Of a stretch of 64,000 bases of DNA, positions 52,918 through 61,507 are shown piece by piece; within the stretch, counting starts at the first letter, position 1, and every line of letters starts with the position of its first letter. This stretch comes from JALQTD01 sp964390365 (GTDB taxonomy: Bacteria; Bacteroidota; Bacteroidia; Flavobacteriales_D; Sanyastnellaceae): positions 26,315 to 90,314 of the forward strand of contig CAYMHW010000002.1 of NCBI GenBank assembly GCA_964390365.1, given 5' to 3'. The translations under genes were made by a program, and so were the position numbers. The notes beneath the pieces are model-generated. The model searched no databases. It worked only from the letters and a program-made list of their open reading frames with translations, and was not told the DNA's origin.

Positions 52918-53516
52918 CCCGTTCGGCTCACGGAAATGGTCACTTCGGTGGCTCCTGCCCCGAAGCGCCGAGGGTCCGCATACCGGCACGTGCACTCCGG
53001 ATAATACCGGTCCACGCACTGCCAAATCTCGTGCTTCAACACCCCCTGCCCCACTCCGTGAATGAACACGATGCGCGGGGTGCGCTGTTCGATGGCAACC
53101 CGCAACATCCGCTCAAAATGGGCCAATTGCAATTCCAAAATGGTCGCCGCGTCCAATCCCGCCGTCGTGTCGACGAGCTCGTGGGCGTGCAGGTCGACTT
53201 CCACCGTGCCCTTGCCCGCCCACGTCGAAGCGGCCTCCTCGTACTTGGCCTTGAAGGACTTCTCCATGGCGCGCTGTCGCCGAGGATCCACTTCCTGTTG
53301 GAGGATGGCTGACACCGAAGGCAAGTGCCGTTGGTACGACTGCGCCTCATCCCGGTCCACGAGCGCAACGAGCCCTTTTGCCGCCATCGGGATTTCAAAC
53401 CCCGATTCATCCTCAACCATCACTTCCGTCGCCGAGAGGATTGCGGTCACGACGCCCTGTCCGACCTCGTCGAGGAACCGCACCCGCTGACCAACGTGGA
53501 GTTTATTCGCGTCCAT
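52908..53516 (-). CDS. Smr-domain protein with N-terminal DUF2027-like region
   Basis: 202 aa. The N-terminus (MDANKLHVGQRVRFLDEVGQGVV) is a small SH3/KOW-like beta domain. The linker is helical. The C-terminal Smr domain contains VEVDLHAHEL and the active loop FIHGVGQGVLKHEI. Smr domains are nickases or RNases acting on structured nucleic acids, as in MutS2. The start is confirmed by a TATCTTTG box 4 nt upstream. The long frame extending through the opposite-strand hydrolase gene is rejected. Confidence 0.86.
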   Translation of the reverse strand: MDANKLHVGQRVRFLDEVGQGVVTAILSATEVMVEDESGFEIPMAAKGLVALVDRDEAQSYQRHLPSVSAILQQEVDPRRQRAMEKSFKAKYEEAASTWAGKGTVEVDLHAHELVDTTAGLDAATILELQLAHFERMLRVAIEQRTPRIVFIHGVGQGVLKHEIWQCVDRYYPECTCRYADPRRFGAGATEVTISVSRTGQR

Positions 53517-53520
53517 GCCG

Positions 53521-53528
53521 CAAAGATA
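53521..53528 (-). promoter_or_regulatory. -7 element TATCTTTG of the Smr gene
   Basis: Exact TAnnTTTG, 4 nt from the ATG: leaderless if used. Divergent with the hydrolase promoter 19 bp away. Confidence 0.45.
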
Positions 53529-53546
53529 AGTCGGGGAAGGAAGCCC

Positions 53547-53554
53547 TACTTTTG
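53547..53554 (+). promoter_or_regulatory. -7 element TACTTTTG of the serine hydrolase gene
   Basis: Exact TAnnTTTG, 19 nt from the ATG at 53574. Confidence 0.5.
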
Positions 53555-53573
53555 TCCTTCTTACGCCCTCGAT

Positions 53574-55109
53574 ATGAAGCATTTCATCGCGCTTACTTTC
53601 CTCGCGGTTTGCACCGTCGCCGCTGCTCAAGTCACTGAAAAAACGGTGACGCGCGCCCTGAAGGAACTCGACGCCGCCTTCGCGCAGAGCATCGTAGACT
53701 ACCACATTCCTGCCCTCGGAGTGGCGGTGGTTCATCAAGGCCAAATCCGATTCGCGAAAGCCTACGGCCTCAGCAACACCGAAACCGGTACGCCCGCCGA
53801 CGAGCATACCCTGTTCGCCGTCGCCTCGAACACGAAAGCATTCACCGCAACCGCGTTGGCACAGCTCGTGGACGAGGGCGCACTCAGCTGGGACGATCCC
53901 GTGCGCGACCACCTCCCGTGGTTCGCGTTGTACGATCCCTACGTCAGCGAGGCGATGCGCGTGCGCGACTTGCTGTGCCACCGGACCGGCCTCGCCACGT
54001 TCAGCGGGGACTTGCTGTGGTACGGAACCGACCACTCGCGCGAGGACGTGCTCCGCGCGATGCGCCACCTCGAACCCACGATGGGATTTCGGGAAGGATT
54101 CGGCTACTCGAACCTGATGTACATGGCCGCGGGTTCGGTCATCGAAGCCGTCACGGGCGAACCGTGGGACGAGCGGGTGCAACGGGAGTTGCTCGATCCG
54201 CTCGGCATGGAACGGTCCGTGCTGAGCACCAAGGACCTCGCTGGCCGCGACAACGTGGCCGCCCCGCACAACTGGCGAGATGGCCGCAACGAACCCATCG
54301 ACTGGGTCAACTGGGACAACGTCGGACCCGCCGGCTCCTTGATTTCTTCCGCCACCGAGATGGCCGCTTGGATGCAAGTTCAGCTGGACAGCGGACGGGT
54401 GGCTGCGACGGGGGAGCAACTTTGGAGTCCCGCCCGCACGAGGGAGATGTGGACCGTGCAGACGCCGCAGCCCGTATCGGCTTGGTGGAATGCGAACATC
54501 CCGAGCGTGCACCTTCGGGGATATGGGTTGGGTTGGGAGTTGTACGATTTGGAAGGGCACCAAATCGCAGCCCACAGCGGCGGATACGACGGGATGATCT
54601 CGCGCCAAGTTTTGGTCCCGGAAGCCGACCTCGGCATCATCCTCCTGACGAACAACAACAATTCGCTTCCGTGGGCGTGGGGCTTCGATGCCATCACGCG
54701 CCTGCTGGGTTCGGACGAACCGACGCACGTGGTGCCACTCTTGTTGGACTACCTCCGCGAGGAAGAAGCGCACCCGACTTCGCCGCTTCCCGAACGCGTC
54801 GAGCATGCGCCGCCCTCGCTGCCGATGAGTGCTTACGCGGGGACGTACACGGACCGGATGTACGGGGATTTGGAAATCGCCTGGAAGAACGGTGAGCTCC
54901 TCATCGACTTCACCCACACGGACCTGTTCAAGGGCGTTCTGACCCCGTGGCACTACGACACGTTCAAGCTCACGTGGACGACGAAGATGATGCTGCCGGA
55001 AGGAACGGCGACCTTCGTGCTGGATGCGCAAGGTCGGCCGGAGCGGGTTGAAATCGTGGTGGAAAATCCCGACTTCGACTTCACGGAACTGAAATTCGTC
55101 CGGAATTGA
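53574..55109 (+). CDS. Secreted serine hydrolase, beta-lactamase/penicillin-binding family
   Basis: 511 aa with signal peptide ending AAAQ. Class C-like fold: SxxK motif in VASNTKAFT, YSN in FGYSNLMYM, and HSGGYDG as the third box. A C-terminal DUF3471-type lipocalin-like domain (MSAYAGTYTDRMYGDLEI) completes the layout. Periplasmic; likely peptidase or esterase, not necessarily a beta-lactamase. It appears monocistronic. Confidence 0.88.
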   Translation: MKHFIALTFLAVCTVAAAQVTEKTVTRALKELDAAFAQSIVDYHIPALGVAVVHQGQIRFAKAYGLSNTETGTPADEHTLFAVASNTKAFTATALAQLVDEGALSWDDPVRDHLPWFALYDPYVSEAMRVRDLLCHRTGLATFSGDLLWYGTDHSREDVLRAMRHLEPTMGFREGFGYSNLMYMAAGSVIEAVTGEPWDERVQRELLDPLGMERSVLSTKDLAGRDNVAAPHNWRDGRNEPIDWVNWDNVGPAGSLISSATEMAAWMQVQLDSGRVAATGEQLWSPARTREMWTVQTPQPVSAWWNANIPSVHLRGYGLGWELYDLEGHQIAAHSGGYDGMISRQVLVPEADLGIILLTNNNNSLPWAWGFDAITRLLGSDEPTHVVPLLLDYLREEEAHPTSPLPERVEHAPPSLPMSAYAGTYTDRMYGDLEIAWKNGELLIDFTHTDLFKGVLTPWHYDTFKLTWTTKMMLPEGTATFVLDAQGRPERVEIVVENPDFDFTELKFVRN

Positions 55110-55124
55110 AGGGGCAATCGGCCG

Positions 55125-55132
55125 TATCTTCG
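55125..55132 (+). promoter_or_regulatory. -7-like element TATCTTCG of the endonuclease gene
   Basis: Same octamer as at the ferredoxin gene; 6 nt from the ATG at 55139. Confidence 0.4.
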
Positions 55133-55138
55133 AACACC

Positions 55139-56920
55139 ATGATTGAATTGAAATTGAAGGCCGCGAAATGCCGCCGGGCGGTGGTTGCGGCGGTCGGCTT
55201 GCTCTGGGCGATGGGCGCAGTGGCGCAGCCGGATGCTCCAGCGAACCTGTACTTGGGGGAGTTGCGGGATTGGTTGCGGACGAATTGGTATGTGGGGGTG
55301 TTTGATGATTTGGGCTACAACGGCGCGCGGAGCCAACTGTTTTCCTACACCGACGAGCAGAACGGCCTGGTGCACGGCATCTACACCAACTTCACGCAAC
55401 CCGCGGAAAACACGACCTTCCTTGACCCGATCAACGCGGAACACATCATTCCGCAGAGCTTCTTTGGTGGGATTTCGCCGATGAAGAGCGACTTGTTTAA
55501 CCTGCGTCCGGCACACGGAAGTGCGAACTCGGCGCGGGGGAACAGCATGTACGGCGAAGTGGCGGATGCGACGGCGCAGTGGTACGGCGTGACGGCGAGC
55601 GGAACCTACACCACCCAAGGCAGCATTCCGAGCGACCTCGACAACTGGTCGGAGCGGTCGGGCGCATTGTGGGAACCGCGCGAGTCCGTGAAGGGCGATT
55701 TGGCGCGCATGGCCTTCTACTTCTACGTGGTGTACCCGACGGAAGCGGGGCCGATTGAAAACTTGGCCGATCCGGAGGTGCTTTATTTGTGGCATTTGAA
55801 CGACCCGGTGGACGCCTTGGAAATGCAGCGCAACGATCGGGTGGAAGACGTTCAGGGCAACCGGAACTTCTTTGTGGACCACCCCGAATGGGTGTTCAAC
55901 GCTTGGTTTTACGACGGGGTACTGACCGAGGGGTGCATGGACCCCGTAGCGTGCAACTACAACCCCGAGGCGAATGCAAGCGATGGCAGCTGCACGTACC
56001 CTGCGCCGGGGGTGGATTGCGACGGCAACCCAACGGTTGCCTGCACGCTGTTTTTCAGCGAAGCGGCGGAAGGGAGTTCGAACAACAAATACCTCGAGGT
56101 ATTCAATCCCACGTTGGAGGCGGTGGATTTGGCCGGATACGGGTTGGCTTATGTGAACAACGACCCGACCACGCCAGGCGCCTTTGAAGTGTGGGTGGAT
56201 TTTCCGGCGGGAAGCAGCATCGGGCCGGGTGAGGTGTTTTTAATTGCCCACAGCAGTGCCGACCCGAGCATCGTGGCTGAGGCGGACATGTTGTTTGGGA
56301 ATTTGAGCAACGGGGACGATGGGTTTGGGCTGGTGATGGGAACGCCTGCACAATTTGTGGTGGTGGATGTGGTCGGAGATTGGAATGGCGATCCCGGGAG
56401 CGGATGGGACGTAGCGGGAGTGGCTGCAGCTACCGCGAATCACACGCTCGTTCGCAAGCCGGATGTGGCGGTCGGGAACGGGGGCAACTGGGCGAGCAGT
56501 GCCGGAACGGATGCAGCGGACTCGGAGTGGGTGGTGTTGGACTCGGATGATTGGAGCGATTTGGGCCAGCACACCTCCAGCGTGTCGTGCAGCGGGACCA
56601 CCTGCCCCGATGAAAACAACAACGGCATTTGCGATGAAGATGAAGTGCCGAGTGATCCCGTCTTCGGGTGCTTGTACCCCGCGGCATGCAACTTCGACTC
56701 GGCAGCCACGGTGGACGATGGGAGCTGCGAATTTGTGTCGTGCAATGATTTGGGGTGCACGTACGCCGAAGCAACGAACTTCAGCCCCACGGCGACGAAC
56801 GACGATGGATCGTGCATGTTCGGGGAGGCCTCGTGCGTTGGGGATTTGAATTTGGATGGCATGGTCGCGACAAGCGATCTGCTGGTCTTCTTGTCGGTTT
56901 TTGGAGAATCGTGCCCTTGA
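55139..56920 (+). CDS. Secreted endonuclease I with lamin-tail domain and Cys-rich repeats
   Basis: 593 aa with signal peptide ending AVAQ. Residues about 25-265 are an EndA/endonuclease I domain: NAEHIIPQ with catalytic H102, and SDLFNLRPAHGSANSARGN for the metal-binding part. Then one Cys-rich unit GCMDPVACNYNPEANASDGSC, a lamin-tail beta domain (about 295-470), two further Cys-rich units, and a C-terminal DLNLDGMVATSDLLVFLSVFG dockerin-like loop. The repeats resemble those of the surface protein at 61508. It degrades extracellular nucleic acid, probably secreted by T9SS (inference). Confidence 0.85.
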   Translation: MIELKLKAAKCRRAVVAAVGLLWAMGAVAQPDAPANLYLGELRDWLRTNWYVGVFDDLGYNGARSQLFSYTDEQNGLVHGIYTNFTQPAENTTFLDPINAEHIIPQSFFGGISPMKSDLFNLRPAHGSANSARGNSMYGEVADATAQWYGVTASGTYTTQGSIPSDLDNWSERSGALWEPRESVKGDLARMAFYFYVVYPTEAGPIENLADPEVLYLWHLNDPVDALEMQRNDRVEDVQGNRNFFVDHPEWVFNAWFYDGVLTEGCMDPVACNYNPEANASDGSCTYPAPGVDCDGNPTVACTLFFSEAAEGSSNNKYLEVFNPTLEAVDLAGYGLAYVNNDPTTPGAFEVWVDFPAGSSIGPGEVFLIAHSSADPSIVAEADMLFGNLSNGDDGFGLVMGTPAQFVVVDVVGDWNGDPGSGWDVAGVAAATANHTLVRKPDVAVGNGGNWASSAGTDAADSEWVVLDSDDWSDLGQHTSSVSCSGTTCPDENNNGICDEDEVPSDPVFGCLYPAACNFDSAATVDDGSCEFVSCNDLGCTYAEATNFSPTATNDDGSCMFGEASCVGDLNLDGMVATSDLLVFLSVFGESCP

Positions 56921-56923
56921 CAG

Positions 56924-56946
56924 AAAACTGACCCAGGTCAGTTTTT
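56924..56946 (+). terminator. Intrinsic terminator after the endonuclease gene
   Basis: AAAACTGAC/GTCAGTTTT perfect 9-bp stem with a CCAG loop, running into five T. It starts 4 nt after the stop. This is the cleanest terminator in the window. Confidence 0.75.
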
Positions 56947-56976
56947 CACAAGGACGGAGCGCGTTAATTCGGGCTC

Positions 56977-57831
56977 ATGCGAACCGTATTCGTACCCACC
57001 GATTTCAGCGATGCCAGTTTGGTCGCGCTGAAGTATGCCGTTGAAATCGCCCAAACCGCCGGGGCCGATTTGGTCTTGTTTTCGGCGGTTCACCTCCCCC
57101 CTCCCGTCGCCGATTTGGGCGCCATTGCAGCGCCGCCGCCCGCGGATGAGCTGATGGAAGACACCCGCAGGGCGCTGTTGGGATTGGCGAAGGAACTGGA
57201 AGCGCACACGACGCAGCGGATTGAGGTGGTGGTCGAATTGGGCCTGGCCTCGGACTGCATCACCACGTGGATGGAAGACCACCGGCCTTGGCTCACGGTC
57301 ATGGCTTCCAAGGGAACGACTGGGCTGGAGCGCGTGGTGTGGGGAAGCGTGACCCGACATGTGGCGCATCACGCGCCTTCTCCTTTGTTGGTGCTGCCGG
57401 AAACCTATGCATACGAACCGATTGAGTCGGTGCTGTACGCCACGGATTTCCAGGTGGGCGATGAGTCCGTGACGCGGTATTTGATGGAATGGGTAGCGGA
57501 TCCGACCGCGTTGAAGGTGCACTTCGTGCATGTGGCGGATGGCGCGGTTCCGATGGAGTTTGAGGAATCTCATTTGGCGGAATTTGAAACCCGCATGGCC
57601 CAAATCACGCCCGCTCCACAACTCTCATTCGATCTCAAGCCCGGCCGTCGGGTCGCCGAAACCCTCGAGTCCGAAATCGCTTCGGGAACGTGGAATGTGG
57701 TCGTGGTGTGCCCGCAGCATCGGCCGTGGTTGCTGCGGTTGTTCGCCCCGAGCGTTTCAAATCAATTGGTTGAACAATTGGACTTGCCCATCTTGGTTCA
57801 CCCAGGAAGTCCCACAGGCGATGCGCATTAA
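56977..57831 (+). CDS. Tandem universal stress protein (UspA family)
   Basis: 284 aa with two Usp domains. N-terminal FVPTDFSDASLVALKYAVEIA; the nucleotide loop reads ASKGTTGLERVVWGS, with Ala in place of the first Gly of the G-x2-G-x9-G(S/T) motif. The second domain starts VLYATDF and has no clear motif. Cytosolic. First gene after a strong terminator; it heads a usp-usp-kinase-regulator cluster. TAATTCG lies 5 nt before the ATG. Confidence 0.88.
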   Translation: MRTVFVPTDFSDASLVALKYAVEIAQTAGADLVLFSAVHLPPPVADLGAIAAPPPADELMEDTRRALLGLAKELEAHTTQRIEVVVELGLASDCITTWMEDHRPWLTVMASKGTTGLERVVWGSVTRHVAHHAPSPLLVLPETYAYEPIESVLYATDFQVGDESVTRYLMEWVADPTALKVHFVHVADGAVPMEFEESHLAEFETRMAQITPAPQLSFDLKPGRRVAETLESEIASGTWNVVVVCPQHRPWLLRLFAPSVSNQLVEQLDLPILVHPGSPTGDAH

Positions 57832-57840
57832 CTTGGTGGC

Positions 57841-58677
57841 ATGAAACACATCCTCATCCCCGTTGACTTCAGTAACGAGGCCATTTCCGCAACCCGCTAC
57901 GCCCTCGAATTCGCCAGCCATTCCGCGAGCGACCTCGTGCTGCTGACCGTCTTCGAGACGCCCCTCCTCCCTCCCGCCAGCACCTTTGTTTCTCGGGAAA
58001 TGACCGAGGAAAATGCCGAGAATCGGATGGAACACGCGGCGATTGAACGCCTCAAAGAATTCGCCAACGAACACATCGGCAACCGGGTTCCGACCCGATT
58101 TGTGGCCATTGAAGGCAAGCCCGCATCGGCCATCGCGCGCTACACGAAGGAACACAACGTCGACTTGGTGGTCTTGGGAACCAAAGGGGCCACCTGGTGG
58201 GGCGACCGCTTCAGCGGAACGGTCTCCTCTGAGTTGATGCGTCGTTCCGACGTTCCGTGCTTGATCATCCCTGCGGGGGTCAGCTGGAACGGATTGAAGA
58301 ACTGGGTGTTCGCGACCGATTTGCGCAGCGATGAAACGGCGTTTTTCTCGGAATTTGCGGATTGGGGAGATCGCTTTGAGGCGCATTTGACCTACCTCCA
58401 CATCCACCGAAAGGGAGGCGTGGATCACGAACCGCATCCGGCCCTCGACGCCTTCCTCAATGCTCGCCAACGCGGCAATTCAGGCAAGGTGCGCATCGAA
58501 GGAGATCGGGTCCAAACCGCTCTCGAACAGTTCATCGTGGACCAAAACCAGGATTTGCTCGCCCTGACCACGCAAACGCACACCCTGCTCGAACAGGTGT
58601 TTCACAGCAGCCTTGCTCGGCACGAGGCCCTTCACGGAAAAGTTCCGCTGATGGTGTTCCACCGCAAACACGACTGA
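57841..58677 (+). CDS. Second tandem universal stress protein
   Basis: 278 aa with two Usp domains. Start ILIPVDFSNEAISATRYALEFA; the N-terminal domain has a complete ATP-binding loop GTKGATWWGDRFSGT. The second domain (WVFATDLRSDE) is degenerate. It is a paralogue of the preceding gene and lies 9 nt after it. One of the pair keeps the ATP motif and one does not, so the two may differ in nucleotide binding (inference). Confidence 0.88.
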   Translation: MKHILIPVDFSNEAISATRYALEFASHSASDLVLLTVFETPLLPPASTFVSREMTEENAENRMEHAAIERLKEFANEHIGNRVPTRFVAIEGKPASAIARYTKEHNVDLVVLGTKGATWWGDRFSGTVSSELMRRSDVPCLIIPAGVSWNGLKNWVFATDLRSDETAFFSEFADWGDRFEAHLTYLHIHRKGGVDHEPHPALDAFLNARQRGNSGKVRIEGDRVQTALEQFIVDQNQDLLALTTQTHTLLEQVFHSSLARHEALHGKVPLMVFHRKHD

Positions 58678-58686
58678 CCGCTCGCG

Positions 58687-60231
58687 ATGCAGGCCTTGCA
58701 GTTACAAGAAGGTTCGTCGGAAATGATGGCCTTGGGGGAAGCGCTGGTAGGCGGCGCCTCCGAGGGCATCGTGATCACGAATGAAGACGGGACCATCGTT
58801 TATGCCAATACCACCGCGCGAGGCATGTTCGGTTCCGACGACCCACTGGTAGGCAAGGCCGTGGAAGAACTCATTCCTTCCGCGCAACGCAGCCACCACC
58901 ACTCGCTCCGGAGCGCCTACTTGGAAGCCCCTTCCCATCGCAGGATGGGGCAAGGCCGCGAATTGAATGCACTGCGCTCAGACGGTTCGATTTTCCCGGT
59001 CGAAATTTCGTTGAACCCCCTGGAACTCGGCAGCAAGCGGTTCATCGCTGCGATGATCATTGACATCTCCGAGCGGAAGGCCTTGGAGAACCAGGTGCAC
59101 CGGTTGAACAAGCTGCTCGAGCAGCAAGTGTTGGACCGAACGCGGGAACTGAACCGCAGCCAACTGCTCTACCGGACGGTCGCCCGCAACTATCCGAACG
59201 GGACGATTTTTGTGTTGGACAGCCAACTGCGCTATGAGTTTGCGGAAGGTAAAGAGCTGTTCGAATGGAATTTGACGAGTGAAGACCTAAAAGGCAGTTT
59301 TTACTTGGAGCAGCTACCGGATGCGCTGCGTCCAGAGGTGGAGCAGCGGTTGCGCGCGGTGCTCGACGGGAAAAATTCGGTGTTTGAGGTGGAGCACCAC
59401 GGCGCATCGTATCGCTTGAATGCGGTGAGCGTGCAGGTGGAGGCGGATGAGGCGCCGCGCATTTTGGTCGTGGAGCAAAACGTCACGGAAGCCAAACAAG
59501 CCCTTGCCAAGGAGCGGCAGCTGAACGAGTTGAAATCCCGGTTCGTCTCGATGGCGTCACATGAATTCCGCACGCCCCTGAGCACCATTTCCTCGTCCGC
59601 GGAATTGGCCAAAGCGCACGCACAGCGCAACAACACGGAGCGGGTTGAATTGCACTTGGACAAAATCCGGGACGCCGTCGAACACCTCGTTTCAATCTTA
59701 GACGACTACCTGAGTTTGGAGCGGTTCGAGACCCGGAATTGGAGCGAATTGCGCGAACCCCTGCATGTCCCTTCCATCGTGGAAGCGAGCGCCCAGCGAC
59801 AACGCAGCAGCCTCAAGCGCGGCCAACGCCTTGAACTCGCGATGCCACCTTCCGATGAACAGCTGGAATGGAGCCACGAAGAAGCGATCCAAGGCATCGT
59901 GTCGAATTTGGTTTCGAATGCCATCAAGTACTCGGAGGAGGGCGATGCCATCCGAATCGCACTGACCGCGCACGGCGATTCGTGGCAACTCGAAGTGGAG
60001 GACGAGGGCGTAGGCATCGAACCGAAGGACCAGCAGGACGTGTTCACGCGCTTTTTCCGATGCGATCGCACGAGCCACATTCCGGGGACGGGGGTGGGTT
60101 TGGATTTGGTCCAACAATACGTTGAACTGCTGGAAGGCCAAATCCAGCTTCGCAGCGCACCCAGCGTCGGAACCACCTTCACCGTAACCTGGCCCATGGC
60201 GCCAAACCCAACCGAATCTCAAGAACCATGA
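58687..60231 (+). CDS. PAS-domain sensor histidine kinase
   Basis: 514 aa, no membrane segment, so cytosolic. A PAS domain at about residues 12-130 (GIVITNEDGTIVYAN, DGSIFPVEISL), a coiled coil, a second PAS-like region (about 165-270), then HisKA with H292 in ASHEFRTPL and HATPase motifs NLVSNAIKYS, DEGVGIE and GTGVGLDLVQ. It has no heme- or flavin-ligand motif that I can identify. Its stop overlaps the regulator gene by 4 bp, making that the cognate partner. Confidence 0.92.
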   Translation: MQALQLQEGSSEMMALGEALVGGASEGIVITNEDGTIVYANTTARGMFGSDDPLVGKAVEELIPSAQRSHHHSLRSAYLEAPSHRRMGQGRELNALRSDGSIFPVEISLNPLELGSKRFIAAMIIDISERKALENQVHRLNKLLEQQVLDRTRELNRSQLLYRTVARNYPNGTIFVLDSQLRYEFAEGKELFEWNLTSEDLKGSFYLEQLPDALRPEVEQRLRAVLDGKNSVFEVEHHGASYRLNAVSVQVEADEAPRILVVEQNVTEAKQALAKERQLNELKSRFVSMASHEFRTPLSTISSSAELAKAHAQRNNTERVELHLDKIRDAVEHLVSILDDYLSLERFETRNWSELREPLHVPSIVEASAQRQRSSLKRGQRLELAMPPSDEQLEWSHEEAIQGIVSNLVSNAIKYSEEGDAIRIALTAHGDSWQLEVEDEGVGIEPKDQQDVFTRFFRCDRTSHIPGTGVGLDLVQQYVELLEGQIQLRSAPSVGTTFTVTWPMAPNPTESQEP

Positions 60232-61274
60232 CCGGAGCCATCCTCCTCATTGAAGACCAACAATCGGTCCGCGAAAACATTGCCGAACTCCTCGAACTCG
60301 CGGGACATCGGGTCCTTCAAGCCGAAAACGGCATCGAAGGCATTCGCATGGCAAAATCGCACCTGCCCGACCTCGTTCTGTGCGACATCATGATGCCGGA
60401 ACTCGACGGATACGGCGTGGCGGAAGTGCTCGGTCGGCAACCCGAAACGGCGGGCATTCCGTTGATCTTCCTCACTGCGCGGGCCGATGCTGCGGACTTC
60501 CGAAAGGGGCTGTCGAAAGGAGCGGTCGATTACATCTCAAAGCCCTTCCAAAGCCACGAGTTGCTCGAAACCATTGAAATGCGGCTGAAGCGCGAGCACC
60601 CACCTCGCCGGGCGGAAGCGGGGCGGGCGGCGTGGGACAATTGGGTGACAGGACTTCAATCGGACCACCCCGCAACGCTTCAAGGCGCTCCGCTGCAAGT
60701 CCTGAAACTGGACAAGGGCAGCAACCTGTATGCGGAGGGAGATTCCTCGCGATTTGTTTGGTTCATTAAGTCCGGTTATATCAAACAAGAACGGATGGAT
60801 TCGAAAGGAAAGAAACTTTGTCTTCGGATGTTGGGGCCTGGAGAATTCACGGGATGGACAGCCGCGTTTGAGCAGGGTATACATGAAGAAGATGCTGCAT
60901 GCATCACCCCTACCGAAGTCATTCGCATTGCCCAATCGGATGTCCATGAAGCGTTTCTTGAGCGCCCGGAATTGGCTTTGGAATTGCACCGAAGAACGCA
61001 CGAAACATCAAAGGAATTTGAAGCCGCTGCACTGTCCTTGGCTTACGGATCCGCACGGGAGAACACGGCGCGAGCGCTCCTTCGATTCGCCGTTCCTTCG
61101 CCCGATGGGCTGGTGATTCGGTTATCCCGAGAAGACCTTGCGAACAGCGTAGGCATGGCTTCGGAGTCCATCATCCGAACCTTGGCCGGATTCAAGCAAG
61201 ACGGACTGACGGACACGATTGGACGAACCGTGGTCTTACTCGACCCCGACGGCTTGGAGGACGAACTTGGGTAA
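60228..61274 (+). CDS. Hybrid response regulator: receiver plus CRP/FNR-type domain
   Basis: 348 aa. Receiver domain (1-122) with ILLIEDQ, phospho-acceptor D53 in LCDIMMPELDGYG, T in FLTARAD and K in YISKPFQ. Residues about 150-255 form a cyclic-nucleotide-binding-like beta barrel without Cys ligands for an FeS cluster. A CRP-type winged helix follows (LSREDLANSVGMASESIIRTLAGFK). It should be phosphorylated by the upstream PAS kinase and bind DNA through the CRP-like HTH. Target unknown; the next gene downstream has a long regulatory region. Confidence 0.9.
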   Translation: MTGAILLIEDQQSVRENIAELLELAGHRVLQAENGIEGIRMAKSHLPDLVLCDIMMPELDGYGVAEVLGRQPETAGIPLIFLTARADAADFRKGLSKGAVDYISKPFQSHELLETIEMRLKREHPPRRAEAGRAAWDNWVTGLQSDHPATLQGAPLQVLKLDKGSNLYAEGDSSRFVWFIKSGYIKQERMDSKGKKLCLRMLGPGEFTGWTAAFEQGIHEEDAACITPTEVIRIAQSDVHEAFLERPELALELHRRTHETSKEFEAAALSLAYGSARENTARALLRFAVPSPDGLVIRLSREDLANSVGMASESIIRTLAGFKQDGLTDTIGRTVVLLDPDGLEDELG

Positions 61275-61507
61275 GTTTCGACAAAATATGTATAACAATC
61301 GACAACATCGCGGCTTGTTGAAAAATACTGGACGCTGCCCGTCGAAACAAGCGTTCATTCCGAGGGGAAATGCACTCAACACATCGAAACTTAACATAAG
61401 CAAATAGCTGCAAAACAATAAGTTAAGATCGATTCAAAAATAATTCACAGCAAGGCGTTCACATTTTGCATCGTAAGGGTTAGTTTTGGTCAAGCCACAA
61501 CGCTTGA
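61275..61507 (+). promoter_or_regulatory. AT-rich regulatory region of the large repeat protein
   Basis: 233 bp, much more AT-rich than the surroundings. It holds an 8-bp inverted repeat GTTTCGAC (61275-61282)/GTCGAAAC (61341-61348), a CTTAAC (61390-61395)/GTTAAG pair, and a -7 box TAGTTTTG at 61481-61488, 19 nt from the ATG. No gene is visible within it. It is a plausible target of the receiver-CRP regulator. Confidence 0.45.

Noticed and set aside
53517..55031. Upstream extension of the Smr frame across the opposite-strand hydrolase gene
   Set aside because: Low-complexity antisense sequence; Smr starts at 53516 just after a -7 box.
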